Assembly (NCBI GenBank): GCA_017435365.1
Contig: JAFSFD010000014.1
Location: 1 to 64,000, forward strand
From: Akkermansia sp.
GTDB lineage: Bacteria > Verrucomicrobiota > Verrucomicrobiia > Verrucomicrobiales > Akkermansiaceae
Length of the DNA: 64,000 nucleotides
Reading direction: 5' to 3'
The notes beneath the pieces were generated by a model. The model searched no databases and was not told the origin of the DNA. It was given only the letters and a program-made list of their open reading frames with translations. This document shows positions 34,797 to 42,202 of this stretch, one piece after another (the first letter of the stretch is position 1; each line of letters starts with the position of its first letter). The translations under genes were made by a program, and so were the position numbers.

Positions 34797-35678
34797 ATGC
34801 GGGATGCGTACATTATTTTGTGTCACCGGTCGCCCTGGCAGGTGAATGAATTGGCTGCTTATCTGGAGGAAGGGGGGGATGATGTGTATATACATGTGGA
34901 TGGTGGCAGTGATATTAAAGCACAGATTCGCACGAGTGAGCATATTCAGGTGTTGGAGAAATCTGTGCAGGTGACATGGGCCGATTGGTCTATTGTTGAA
35001 GCTACATTATTGCTCATCAATGCTTTGAAGGGGTGTGGCAGGGGGTATCGCTATGTGCATCTGCTCAGTGGCCAGTGCCTGCCGGCCAAGCCGAGGAAAA
35101 TCATGGAACAGGAACTGGAAGAGGCTTATACCCGTGGTCGGCAATTCATGGAGTGCAAGTTATTGCCACGTTCCGATGAATGGGGGCGGGATGGGGGGAT
35201 TCACCGGGTCGGGACATGGTTCCCGCGTTGGATGGTGAGCAAGTACAGCCCCTGGCATCGCTGGTTCTGGCCATATACCAATAAGTGGATTCGTTTGCGA
35301 CTCCGGCGCCCCTTGTACTTCGTATACCGGCCGTTTTACGGCGGTGCACAGTGGTGGTCGCTGACCGGTGACTGTGTGGCCGATATAGCGGATTATGCGG
35401 CAAAGCATCCTCTGTTCCGCTATTTTTTTCACCACACGTTCTGCAGCGATGAGTTGTTTTTCCAGACCTGCATAGCCCGAACTTCCCATCATTCCGGGGT
35501 AACGGATGATAATCGGCGTTTCTTGAAATGGCCGGTGGATAATTCGCAGTCACCCATGGATTTGCAGGAGGATTCATGGCCGGAACTGTGGGCTTCCGGT
35601 GCTTTGTTTGCCAGGAAGTTTTCCATGTCCCCCGGTGAAACGACAAGGTATTTGCAGAAATTGGAAGAAAGTTTGTGA
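34797..35678 (+). CDS. GT14-like beta-1,6-N-acetylglucosaminyltransferase
   Basis: A 293-residue enzyme of the Core-2/I-branching (GT14) family. It starts RDAYIILCHRSP, matching the family's 'AYLILAHkdP' opening, and has DDVYIHVDGGSD, YRYVHLLSGQCLP, GAQWWSLTG, and a C-terminal FCSDELFFQT with the catalytic-type SDE. It likely branches a surface or capsule glycan. ATGs at 34740 and 34791 lie upstream of or almost touching the -10 box, so I chose 34797. Confidence 0.8.
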   Translation: MRDAYIILCHRSPWQVNELAAYLEEGGDDVYIHVDGGSDIKAQIRTSEHIQVLEKSVQVTWADWSIVEATLLLINALKGCGRGYRYVHLLSGQCLPAKPRKIMEQELEEAYTRGRQFMECKLLPRSDEWGRDGGIHRVGTWFPRWMVSKYSPWHRWFWPYTNKWIRLRLRRPLYFVYRPFYGGAQWWSLTGDCVADIADYAAKHPLFRYFFHHTFCSDELFFQTCIARTSHHSGVTDDNRRFLKWPVDNSQSPMDLQEDSWPELWASGALFARKFSMSPGETTRYLQKLEESL

Positions 35679-35688
35679 CTTTCAAATA

Positions 35689-35714
35689 AAGGCGCGGTTC
35701 ATCCGCGCCTTACT
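35689..35714 (+). terminator. weak intrinsic terminator
   Basis: GGCGCGG (35691-35697) pairs with CCGCGCC (35703-35709), followed by TTACT. Confidence 0.5.
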
Positions 35715-35737
35715 GATGAAGCCCCCCAAGTGTCACC

Positions 35738-36466
35738 ATGAAAACGAAACTGAAATACATAGGCATGATAGCGGTATCTGCCTTGTTGCTGAACTCCTGT
35801 GCGGTTTATGATTACCCCATGTACACCAGTGCATCTGTGGGGGTGGGTGGCCACGGTTGGAATACTTCTGTATCATGGACTAACGCCAGCTACGATGTGA
35901 ACGGTTTCCCCATATACGGCTACTCATACGGGCGGCCTGTGTATGGCTATACGCCTGCGGGCGTGGCGATTTTCTCGATAGCGGCCATCACGGCGGCCTG
36001 CCTGGTGCCGGACTGGGGCCCTGCGCCCTGGTATCATGGGCACTGGCATTATCCGGCTCATGTGCACCGCGTGTGTGCGCCGCCCCGGTACCCGGCCGGG
36101 CACCATCCCGGGGTGCGCCCCTCGCATCATGGCAGTGGGCATCATGCCGCTGCACGCCCGCATGGCCACTCAACTTCCCGCCCGGCTATCAGTCATGCGC
36201 CCTCGCATCACAGCCGCCCGGGTGTGCACCAGAGCCGGCCTCAGGTGGCTACCCGGCCGAATGCCCGGCCCACCCGCCCGCAGGTGAACCACCGCCCGCA
36301 GGTGGGTAATCGCCCGCAGATGCACGCGAGCCGCCCGCAATTCAGCAGCCGGCCTCAGTTCCGACCCTCCCGTCCGCAGGTGTCAAGCCGCCCGCAGGTG
36401 TCGGGGCGTTCACATGGCCGTGGCGGTCATGGCGGACACGGTGGCCGCGGCGGCCACCGCCGCTGA
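35738..36466 (+). CDS. His/Arg/Pro-rich repeat lipoprotein
   Basis: A 242-residue protein with a lipoprotein signal ending LLNSC, then a Tyr/Gly-rich part and one hydrophobic stretch (about residues 73-90, GVAIFSIAAITAACLV). From about residue 110 it becomes a His-, Pro- and Arg-rich chain with repeated S/N-RPQV/F units (at least eight) and a Gly/His end. It could bind metal or nucleic acid at the cell surface; no enzyme motif. The very basic composition contrasts with the acidic lipoprotein at 16657. Confidence 0.7.
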   Translation: MKTKLKYIGMIAVSALLLNSCAVYDYPMYTSASVGVGGHGWNTSVSWTNASYDVNGFPIYGYSYGRPVYGYTPAGVAIFSIAAITAACLVPDWGPAPWYHGHWHYPAHVHRVCAPPRYPAGHHPGVRPSHHGSGHHAAARPHGHSTSRPAISHAPSHHSRPGVHQSRPQVATRPNARPTRPQVNHRPQVGNRPQMHASRPQFSSRPQFRPSRPQVSSRPQVSGRSHGRGGHGGHGGRGGHRR

Positions 36467-36500
36467 GTTCCCTTTTGCGTCAGTAATGCAGTAACAACCA

Positions 36501-36538
36501 GAATCCCCCGGTTCCAAGCGTGAGGAGCCGGGGGATTC
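36501..36538. terminator. bidirectional terminator-like hairpin
   Basis: A 15-bp stem (36501-36515 with 36524-36538, one G-T pair) lies between the lipoprotein gene and the convergent phage-like operon. No strong T-run is present on either side. Confidence 0.5.
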
Positions 36539-36563
36539 GCCCATTCAGGGGGGGGCTGGTCAT

Positions 36564-37388
36564 TCAGAGTCTGCGGCCGAAAGCCAGGCGGTCGTATTGC
36601 TCGTTGGCGTAGCGGTGCTGCGGGTGGCTGGTGCGCATGTAGGCCTCGTGCAGCGGGTGCGTGGGGTCGTGGGCGATGCGGTGGGCCTCCTTTTTGCCAT
36701 CCGGCTGGGAGCCGGTGTGCAGCGGTGCTTCATCCATGAGCCCGGCGGCTTCCAGCAGCAGCTTGGCGAAGTCCGGATTGGCGCGCAGGGCCGGATTCTC
36801 CACGAGGGATTGCACATCCACCCCGGCGCGTTCGCCCATGGTGTGCAGGAAGGATTCAATCGTCCTCAGGTTATCCTCATAGGCGCTGCCCCAGTCCTGC
36901 TGCAGGGCGGCATCTGCCTGCTGGATGGCCTGGGCATTTTCCTGCCGGCAGCGTTCCATGAAGCGGCGGCCTTCGGCGGTGTAGCGCTCGGCCAGTGCTG
37001 CCAGTGCCCTGGGCGGCACGCCGTATTCATAGGCCACGCTGCTCAGCTGGCTCACCAGCTCCTCGTTCCAGAGTTCATCCGGGGTATCCTGCGGGCGCTC
37101 CAGGGTGAACTCTTCCGCCGTGGCAGGCAGGCCGACCGCAGCGCGGAAGGCGGCCATGCGGGCGGCATCTGCCGTGTCCGGGTAGCCGCGCAGTTTTTCC
37201 AGGTTGGCGTAGCTCTTGGCCAGGGCCTCGGGGCGGTGGAATTTGGAGAGCGTGGCGGCATAGGGCCTGAGCTCCTCAAAGCGGGTGAACCAGCCCGGGG
37301 AGAAAGCGCCGTCCTCGCGCATGAGCGGTGCGGGCAATTCCTCTGCGGGCAGGGGGGTGGGTACTGTTTCTTCTTCGGTATTATCCAT
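36564..37388 (-). CDS. podovirus-type scaffolding protein
   Basis: A 274-residue acidic, helix-rich protein whose look and place match the capsid-assembly scaffold of T7-like and BPP-1-like podoviruses (after the portal gene, before the capsid gene). Features are an acidic disordered N-terminus, GYPDTADAARMAAFRAAVGLP, then QDTPDELWNE and long helices. A VGLP..AEEF...P segment is common in phage scaffolds of this group. Its ATG overlaps the end of the Bbp19-like gene by 8 bp. No capsid gene follows: the operon stops here. Confidence 0.65.
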   Translation of the reverse strand: MDNTEEETVPTPLPAEELPAPLMREDGAFSPGWFTRFEELRPYAATLSKFHRPEALAKSYANLEKLRGYPDTADAARMAAFRAAVGLPATAEEFTLERPQDTPDELWNEELVSQLSSVAYEYGVPPRALAALAERYTAEGRRFMERCRQENAQAIQQADAALQQDWGSAYEDNLRTIESFLHTMGERAGVDVQSLVENPALRANPDFAKLLLEAAGLMDEAPLHTGSQPDGKKEAHRIAHDPTHPLHEAYMRTSHPQHRYANEQYDRLAFGRRL

Positions 37389-37656
37389 CTTGTTCTTGTT
37401 GTGTTTGTGTTGCTTCCTGCCGGGCCAGCTCCAGCTGGTGGCGGATTACCAGGAAGATTTCGCGGTGCGCATCGCGACGCATGGCATCCAGCGGGTCGTA
37501 GCTCCCGGCCTTGCCCTGGAACACGGGCAGCTGGGTCTCGAAGCGGTGCTCCAGGTCGCGCAGCACCTGCTCCCCCACCGGGGTGGAGAAGAGGGCAAGC
37601 AAGCGCCGGCGTTCCTCGCGGGCCTGTTCCAGTTGCGGGTTGCGGCGGTATATCAT
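37381..37656 (-). CDS. Bbp19-like small phage protein
   Basis: A 91-residue protein similar in pattern to the Bbp19 domain of podoviruses: FSTPVGEQVLRDLEHRF near residues 23-39, a D-rich middle, then RRDAHREIFLVIRHQLELA. Its role is not established; it is usually encoded between portal and scaffold, as here. It overlaps the portal stop by 4 bp (ATGA), indicating coupled translation. Confidence 0.6.
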   Translation of the reverse strand: MIYRRNPQLEQAREERRRLLALFSTPVGEQVLRDLEHRFETQLPVFQGKAGSYDPLDAMRRDAHREIFLVIRHQLELARQEATQTQQEQDG

Positions 37657-39239
37657 GGCAGCGCGGGGGCGGGGACTTCTTGTTGTTGCTGTTGCAGCTG
37701 CTGGGCGGCGGCCTCGCGCTTGCGGCGCAGGCGCTTCACGGCCACTTCCGGGCGCAGGATGCCCTCCGGCACGCCGTCCATGCGGGCAGCGGTGCGGAAG
37801 GTGCGGTCCAGGTCCACATGGTCCAGCAGCGCGTTATCCAGCCCGGCCATGGCCTGCAGCCGCTGAAGGGTGCGGGCTATGCCCTCCGACTGCAGGCGGC
37901 GCATGACCATGGCGATGCGGCCCTGGTACACAACCTGCGGCAGCTCGATTTCCGGCTCGCCGTCCCGGTCTGCCTGCAGCACGGATGTGGGCGGCTGCGG
38001 GAAACGCCCCAGCCGGAAGAGCAGGGCAAACACGCGCTCCATGAGCGGGCGGAAATCGCTGGCAAAGAGCGTGAACGATGGCGAGAAGAGCATGACGCGC
38101 TCATTCTCGCGGGCGTAGACCTCGCTGGCGGTCATCTGCTGCTTGTGCTCGCTCCAGAGCTCCAGCATGGGCACGAAGAAAGCGCGGCGTATCGCTTCCT
38201 GCTTCTGCCGCAGGCGGTCCATGCCCACATCGTACCGCCCCTGGGTGGCCCATTCGCGCGGGAACCCCAGGCTGGCGCTCTCCGGGTTGATGAGGGTGCG
38301 CCCGCCGGCGCGTAAATCCACCTCACCGGATTGATTGGCCAGCTCCAGAATGCGGGGGAAGGCGGCTACTTCCCCCAGAAGATCCAGGATGCGGTTGAGG
38401 AATTGGGCCTGCCGGATATCCGGGTAGACGAGGCGGGCAGGGGAAAGCCCGTACACCCCCTCGCCCCAGCGCAGGAAACGCGTCACCATGTAGGGCATTT
38501 CGCGGTAGCCGCTTTCCTGCACGGTGCACTGGTCATCCAGGCAGTAGTAAATGCTCTCGAAGGGCATGTTGCGGGCGTTGTCGCGCTGGCGGTTGCGCCG
38601 GGCGCGTGGGCGCACCACATGCAGGAAGCGCAGCTCCCCCTCGTGCGGGTTGCGCGTGTTTTCCAGCATGGCGCGGCCGCGTGGGCCCAGGGCCTTGGCG
38701 CCGAACTTGGCCGCCGCCTGGTGCGGGGTGAAGGTGAACTCTCGCATGTAGGTATCAATCGCGCCTTCATCATTCTCCGCGCACACGAAATCCCCGCAGG
38801 GAATGTGGCGGAAAAGCAAGCCGCCGCTGCGCGTGCTGCCGCAGTACAGACTGCCGGTGCCCAGCCCCACGCGGTCCAGAAAGCACTCGTGCAGCTCGGT
38901 GTAGAAATTGCTCTGAGCCAGCTCGCGGTTGGCGATTTCGGAGCAGCGGTTGTACCAGGATTCTGCCTCATCCCCGGCATCCGGCAGCGGGCAGCTCCAT
39001 TTGAACCACAGCTCGTTGCTGGGAGTCAGGTAACTCATGTGGGCACTGGCCAGTTTCTGGCAGGCTTCCACTGCCGTGGTGTCGCTCAGCTGGTGGGCGG
39101 CTGGTGGTTCGGCGGAGTCGTAGCCGCTCTGGGTGTGCTGGCGGTCTGGCAGCACATAGTGCCGCAGGGTTTCCCACCAGCTCTCCCAGGGGGCTCGGGC
39201 GGCTTTCAGACTCTGGTAGTTGTGGAGTATCGTCTGCAT
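37653..39239 (-). CDS. podovirus head-tail connector (portal) protein
   Basis: A 528-residue portal of the T7 gp8/podovirus connector family, which forms the dodecameric ring through which DNA enters the head. Recognisable are the N-terminal WESWWETLRHYVLPDR, the long region with SHMSYLTP-like ASAHMSYLTPSNELWF, VYGLSPARLVYPDIRQAQFLN and QMTASEVYARENER (family 'TA.Ev..r..E'). It ends in a Gln-rich tail. The frame is fully open, with no decay. No large terminase gene is adjacent. The start overlaps the TGA of the preceding small gene (TGATG). Confidence 0.85.
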   Translation of the reverse strand: MQTILHNYQSLKAARAPWESWWETLRHYVLPDRQHTQSGYDSAEPPAAHQLSDTTAVEACQKLASAHMSYLTPSNELWFKWSCPLPDAGDEAESWYNRCSEIANRELAQSNFYTELHECFLDRVGLGTGSLYCGSTRSGGLLFRHIPCGDFVCAENDEGAIDTYMREFTFTPHQAAAKFGAKALGPRGRAMLENTRNPHEGELRFLHVVRPRARRNRQRDNARNMPFESIYYCLDDQCTVQESGYREMPYMVTRFLRWGEGVYGLSPARLVYPDIRQAQFLNRILDLLGEVAAFPRILELANQSGEVDLRAGGRTLINPESASLGFPREWATQGRYDVGMDRLRQKQEAIRRAFFVPMLELWSEHKQQMTASEVYARENERVMLFSPSFTLFASDFRPLMERVFALLFRLGRFPQPPTSVLQADRDGEPEIELPQVVYQGRIAMVMRRLQSEGIARTLQRLQAMAGLDNALLDHVDLDRTFRTAARMDGVPEGILRPEVAVKRLRRKREAAAQQLQQQQQEVPAPALP

Positions 39240-39439
39240 CAGCCCAGGGTGGAGTTGGCGGAATCTGCCGTGGCGGTGGTTTCCTTGCGGCGGTGAGCGC
39301 GCAGGATGGTGGAGAGAAGCCCTTTTTTCTGGGCGTTGGCCTGGTCAGTGGCCTGCTGTGATTCCCCGGCGGTGGTCTGCGTCACCACAGGAATCGTGTT
39401 GGTGGCGGCGTGGTAGTTGGTGGAGCTGCTGAATCCCAT
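39239..39439 (-). CDS. small phage-module protein, unknown
   Basis: A 66-residue Thr/Ala/Gln-rich protein (MGFSSSTNYH start, KKGLLSTILRAHRRKE near the end). No homology recognised. Its stop shares bases with the portal start, so it belongs to the same transcript. Small proteins at this place in podoviruses are often tail-assembly or internal head factors, but I cannot assign one. Confidence 0.5.
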   Translation of the reverse strand: MGFSSSTNYHAATNTIPVVTQTTAGESQQATDQANAQKKGLLSTILRAHRRKETTATADSANSTLG

Positions 39440-39461
39440 AATCGTCTGTTTGTTGAGTGTG

Positions 39462-39812
39462 TTAATGCAGAAGGAACGCCTGCCAGGGGTGGCGGTGCGG
39501 AGCCGGGGCGCGCAGCCCGCGCTGGAAACAGAGCCAGCGCAGCGGGGGCAGGGTGGCAGCCATGCGGCGGGCCAGCCGCAAATCCCCCACCAGCAGGTGG
39601 ATGTACCAGGCATCCGCCGCAGGCGAAATGAGGGCAAGCTCCGTCCACTGCTCCGGTGCGTTGCTGCATACCGGTTTCATGAGCACCACCAGCCGGGGCA
39701 TGAGCAGCACAATCCCCTGCGGGTGTGCGGCCAGGGCTGCAAGGTCGGTTTCCATATCCCGCCCGGCGGCCCGGTAATATTCCCATGCCCGGTCTCTGGC
39801 ATCTGCGTTCAT
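39462..39812 (-). CDS. phage-module protein of unknown function
   Basis: A 116-residue protein, first gene of the minus-strand phage-like operon. It contains VLLMPRLVVLMKPV, a W-rich AWYIHLLVGDLRLARRMAATLPPLRWLCF segment in two parts and an Arg/His-rich end. The general pattern (a few short strands, then a basic W-F-rich end) recalls small acetyltransferase-like podovirus proteins, but I cannot confirm it. It is divergent from the adaptor gene at 39963 across a 150-bp gap. Confidence 0.5.
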   Translation of the reverse strand: MNADARDRAWEYYRAAGRDMETDLAALAAHPQGIVLLMPRLVVLMKPVCSNAPEQWTELALISPAADAWYIHLLVGDLRLARRMAATLPPLRWLCFQRGLRAPAPHRHPWQAFLLH

Positions 39813-39962
39813 GCGGCAGACTCTACCCCACTGCCCCCTGCCGGTGCCAGTTTATTCGGAAAGGGGCGACTGCGTTCCGCGCGAAACGGTGTGTCCCGTC
39901 TCCGAATCATGTTGATGCATGCGCCACCTTGTGGCACCCTGTGGGGCGCACACTGAACCGAT

Positions 39963-40565
39963 ATGTCAACTACTACACCCCCGAATACCGCGCCTACCCC
40001 GCTGGATATCTGCAACCTGGCCCTCAGCCGGCTGGGTGAATCGCCCATCCCCGCTCTGGATTCAAACGGCAGCCTGCCCTCCCGCATGTGCTACATGCAC
40101 TACCACCCCGTGCGCCGCGAGGTGCTCTGCGCGAACCGCTGGAGCTTTGCCACCGTTACCACCACCCTGCAGAGCGCCGAGGAAAGCACCGGCGACGATG
40201 CCCACCAGCTGCGCCACAGCCTGCCTGCCGATTGCCTGCGCGTGCTCGGGGTGAACAGCCGCAGCTGGACCCTCCGAGGCCGCGCGGTCTACTGCCCGGC
40301 CCGCACCATCCGCCTGCTGTACATTGCGGATGTGGAGGATACCGCCCTCTTTGAGCCGCTTTTTGTGGAGGCACTGGTGCTGCGCCTGGCCTGGAAACTC
40401 TGCATCCCCCTCATCAACAGCACCACCGCCCGCCAGGCGCTGGGCGAGGAATACCAGCGCATCGCGCTTCCCCAGGCGGCTCATTTCAACGCCGTGCAGC
40501 ACATGTCGAATGACTCCCACCCCCTCTACCGCCTGTGGCGCCGGAGCATGAGCAGCCAGGATTAA
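39963..40565 (+). CDS. tail tubular protein A / head-tail adaptor-like
   Basis: A 200-residue protein matching the T7 gp11-type adaptor that joins portal and tail in podoviruses. The N-terminal LDICNLALSRLGESPI and the YHPVRREVLCANRWSFA helix are the family's landmarks, and the C-terminal part has FVEALVLRLAWKLCIPL. It is on the opposite strand from the portal operon, whereas phages keep these genes in one direction, so the module has been rearranged or re-regulated. Frame intact. Confidence 0.7.
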   Translation: MSTTTPPNTAPTPLDICNLALSRLGESPIPALDSNGSLPSRMCYMHYHPVRREVLCANRWSFATVTTTLQSAEESTGDDAHQLRHSLPADCLRVLGVNSRSWTLRGRAVYCPARTIRLLYIADVEDTALFEPLFVEALVLRLAWKLCIPLINSTTARQALGEEYQRIALPQAAHFNAVQHMSNDSHPLYRLWRRSMSSQD

Positions 40566-40580
40566 GCTCTTGACCATCTT

Positions 40581-40874
40581 ATGAAAGCAATTGATTTCAC
40601 GTGTCGTTTCCTCAGCCGCGTGCAGCGGGATGAGCTCTCGCCTGCCGCGCGCCTGGTGCTCGTGGCCGTAGCCGCCGGGCTGGAGGATAAGAATGATATC
40701 GCTCACGAAACCGGGCTTTCCCACAGCGTGTGCACCACCCAGCTGCGCCACCTGGAGAAACTGGGCGAAATCCGCTGCGTAAGCCTCCTGGCAGAGCGCT
40801 ATGTGCCGGCCCCTGCCGGCAAGGAACGCCTGCGCCGCTGGTTCAATTTCCACACCCCCGCTGCCCATGGCTAA
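40581..40874 (+). CDS. winged-helix DNA-binding protein
   Basis: A 97-residue protein with a MarR/ArsR-like winged helix: helices around LSPAARLVLVAVAAGL, a helix-turn-helix KNDIAHETGLSHSVCTTQLRHLEKLGEI (recognition helix near residues 45-60) and a wing before the C-terminus. It may regulate the phage-like module or replace a small-terminase DNA-binding domain. It begins 15 bp after the adaptor gene and overlaps the next gene by 8 bp. Confidence 0.6.
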   Translation: MKAIDFTCRFLSRVQRDELSPAARLVLVAVAAGLEDKNDIAHETGLSHSVCTTQLRHLEKLGEIRCVSLLAERYVPAPAGKERLRRWFNFHTPAAHG

Positions 40875-41091
40875 GAAGAAGTTCCTGAGCATTGAGGAAA
40901 AGCGCACCTGGCTGGCCGGCATCTTCCGGGATACCAGTGGTGAGTTCAGCCAGGCAGATAAGTTCAAGGCCATGATTGAGGACACCCGCCTGGCCATGCT
41001 CGAAGCCGAGGCTGCCAAACCTGCCGAACCCGCCCTCCCCGGCATCCCAGCCGCCCTCCTCGCGCACCTCCCACCGCCGCTGCATTCTTAA
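40867..41091 (+). CDS. short terminase-small-subunit-like protein
   Basis: A 74-residue ORF (MAKKKFLSIEEKRTWLAGIF start) whose pattern 'S..EKR.WLA.I.R...GE... K..A....L.....A' resembles the C-terminal half of small terminases from podovirus-like phages. It starts inside the end of the winged-helix gene, so the two together could make a split TerS (DNA-binding part plus oligomerisation part). The Pro-rich tail is probably disordered. No large terminase follows. Confidence 0.45.
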   Translation: MAKKKFLSIEEKRTWLAGIFRDTSGEFSQADKFKAMIEDTRLAMLEAEAAKPAEPALPGIPAALLAHLPPPLHS

Positions 41092-41120
41092 TCTCGCGGC
41101 AGAACGAGTTCCAGACCCGA

Positions 41121-41145
41121 ATCGGAGCACGGGACTCCAGCCCCG
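41121..41145. repeat. REP-like palindrome, copy A
   Basis: ATCGGAGCACGGGACTCCAG followed by CCCCG. It contains the imperfect hairpin CGGGACT-CCAG-CCCCG and matches copies at 43853 and 47667. It sits between the phage-like module and yraN. Confidence 0.7.
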
Positions 41146-41625
41146 TTATAGCTCAGCACTGCGGAATGGGGGTTCCCGTCTCTGTTTCTTCAGCGCAAAC
41201 GCTCCGGCAATGTGGTTCACCTCCGGTTTTCTGCCTGGTGGGAGCAGCACCTCGATGATATCCATGCGGCTGGGCACATCCTTCCCCAGGCGCCGCAGCC
41301 AGAGCCCGGCGGCGCGGCGCAGCAGCTCGCGCTTGTGTTCATTCACGCGGCGGGCGGGGCGTCCCGCGCCGGTGTGCAGCGCGCTTTTCACTTCCACAAA
41401 CACCAGCAGCTCCCCCTTGCGGCAGATGATATCCACCTCTCCGCTGGCGCCCATGCGGAAACGGCGGCGCAGCACCTTGTAGCCCTGCGCCCGCAGCCAG
41501 GATGCGGCCACCAGTTCACCGTATTCCCCGATATAGCTCCCCTTGGGGTGCGCCCCTTCAGCCCAGGGGCAGTTCCAGTTGTGTAACAGGTGCAAACGTG
41601 CGGCGATGGTGTATCGTAGCTCCAT
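41146..41625 (-). CDS. yraN: YraN/UPF0102 family endonuclease-like protein
   Basis: A 159-residue protein of the UPF0102 family. The core [26 protein letters not shown] corresponds to the family's 'G..GE..A..yL...G..il..n.R', and [19 protein letters not shown] is the nuclease-type E-x-D...E-x-K motif of the restriction-endonuclease-like fold. The first 27 residues overlap the end of rnhB by 68 bp, more than usual, so the real start may be further in. yraN next to rnhB is a common pairing. Confidence 0.8.
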   Translation of the reverse strand: MELRYTIAARLHLLHNWNCPWAEGAHPKGSYIGEYGELVAASWLRAQGYKVLRRRFRMGASGEVDIICRKGELLVFVEVKSALHTGAGRPARRVNEHKRELLRRAAGLWLRRLGKDVPSRMDIIEVLLPPGRKPEVNHIAGAFALKKQRREPPFRSAEL

Positions 41626-42202
41626 GTTCTCGAATGGCTTGCATGTGGGCCTTGGTGCCGTAGCCGGCGTGGCGGTCGAAGCCGTACGCCGGGAACTGGC
41701 GGTGCAGCTCCTGCATGTAGTGGTCGCGCCACACCTTGGCCAGAATGCTGGCGGCGGCGATGCTCAGGCAGCGCGCATCTCCCTTCACGATGCTGCGGCT
41801 CGGCAGCGGGAAGCCCGGCACCGGCAGCCCGTCTATCAGGCAGAAATCCACCCCGCCGGGCAGCCCCTCTGCCGCGCGGCGCATGGCCAGGTGCGTGGCC
41901 CGCAGGATGTTCAGCTCGTCAATTTCCTCCACCGTGGCCTGGGCAATGCTTTTCTGCACGGCGTCATCCGCCATCAGCGCTTCGTATAGTGCCTCGCGCT
42001 TCTTCGCCGTGAGCTTCTTGGAATCATTCAGCCCCGGCAGCTCGTAGCCCGCCGGCAGAATCACCGCCGCAGCCACCACCGGCCCGGCCAGCGGGCCGCG
42101 CCCGGCCTCATCGATGCCGCACACGCGGGCGAAGCCTTCGGCGTGTGCTTCCTGCTCAGCCGCCATATCCGGCGGGGTGGTGGGTGTGGGGGTGCGGCTC
42201 AT
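41558..42202 (-). CDS. rnhB: ribonuclease HII
   Basis: A 214-residue RNase HII, which removes ribonucleotides and RNA from DNA-RNA hybrids. The [13 protein letters not shown] motif (Asp31, Glu32) and NDSKKL are intact, and [21 protein letters not shown] carries the third acidic residue. The start overlaps the previous gene's stop by 4 bp (ATGA). The Thr/Pro-rich N-terminus of about 22 residues is an extension. Confidence 0.94.
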   Translation of the reverse strand: MSRTPTPTTPPDMAAEQEAHAEGFARVCGIDEAGRGPLAGPVVAAAVILPAGYELPGLNDSKKLTAKKREALYEALMADDAVQKSIAQATVEEIDELNILRATHLAMRRAAEGLPGGVDFCLIDGLPVPGFPLPSRSIVKGDARCLSIAAASILAKVWRDHYMQELHRQFPAYGFDRHAGYGTKAHMQAIREHGATIHHRRTFAPVTQLELPLG

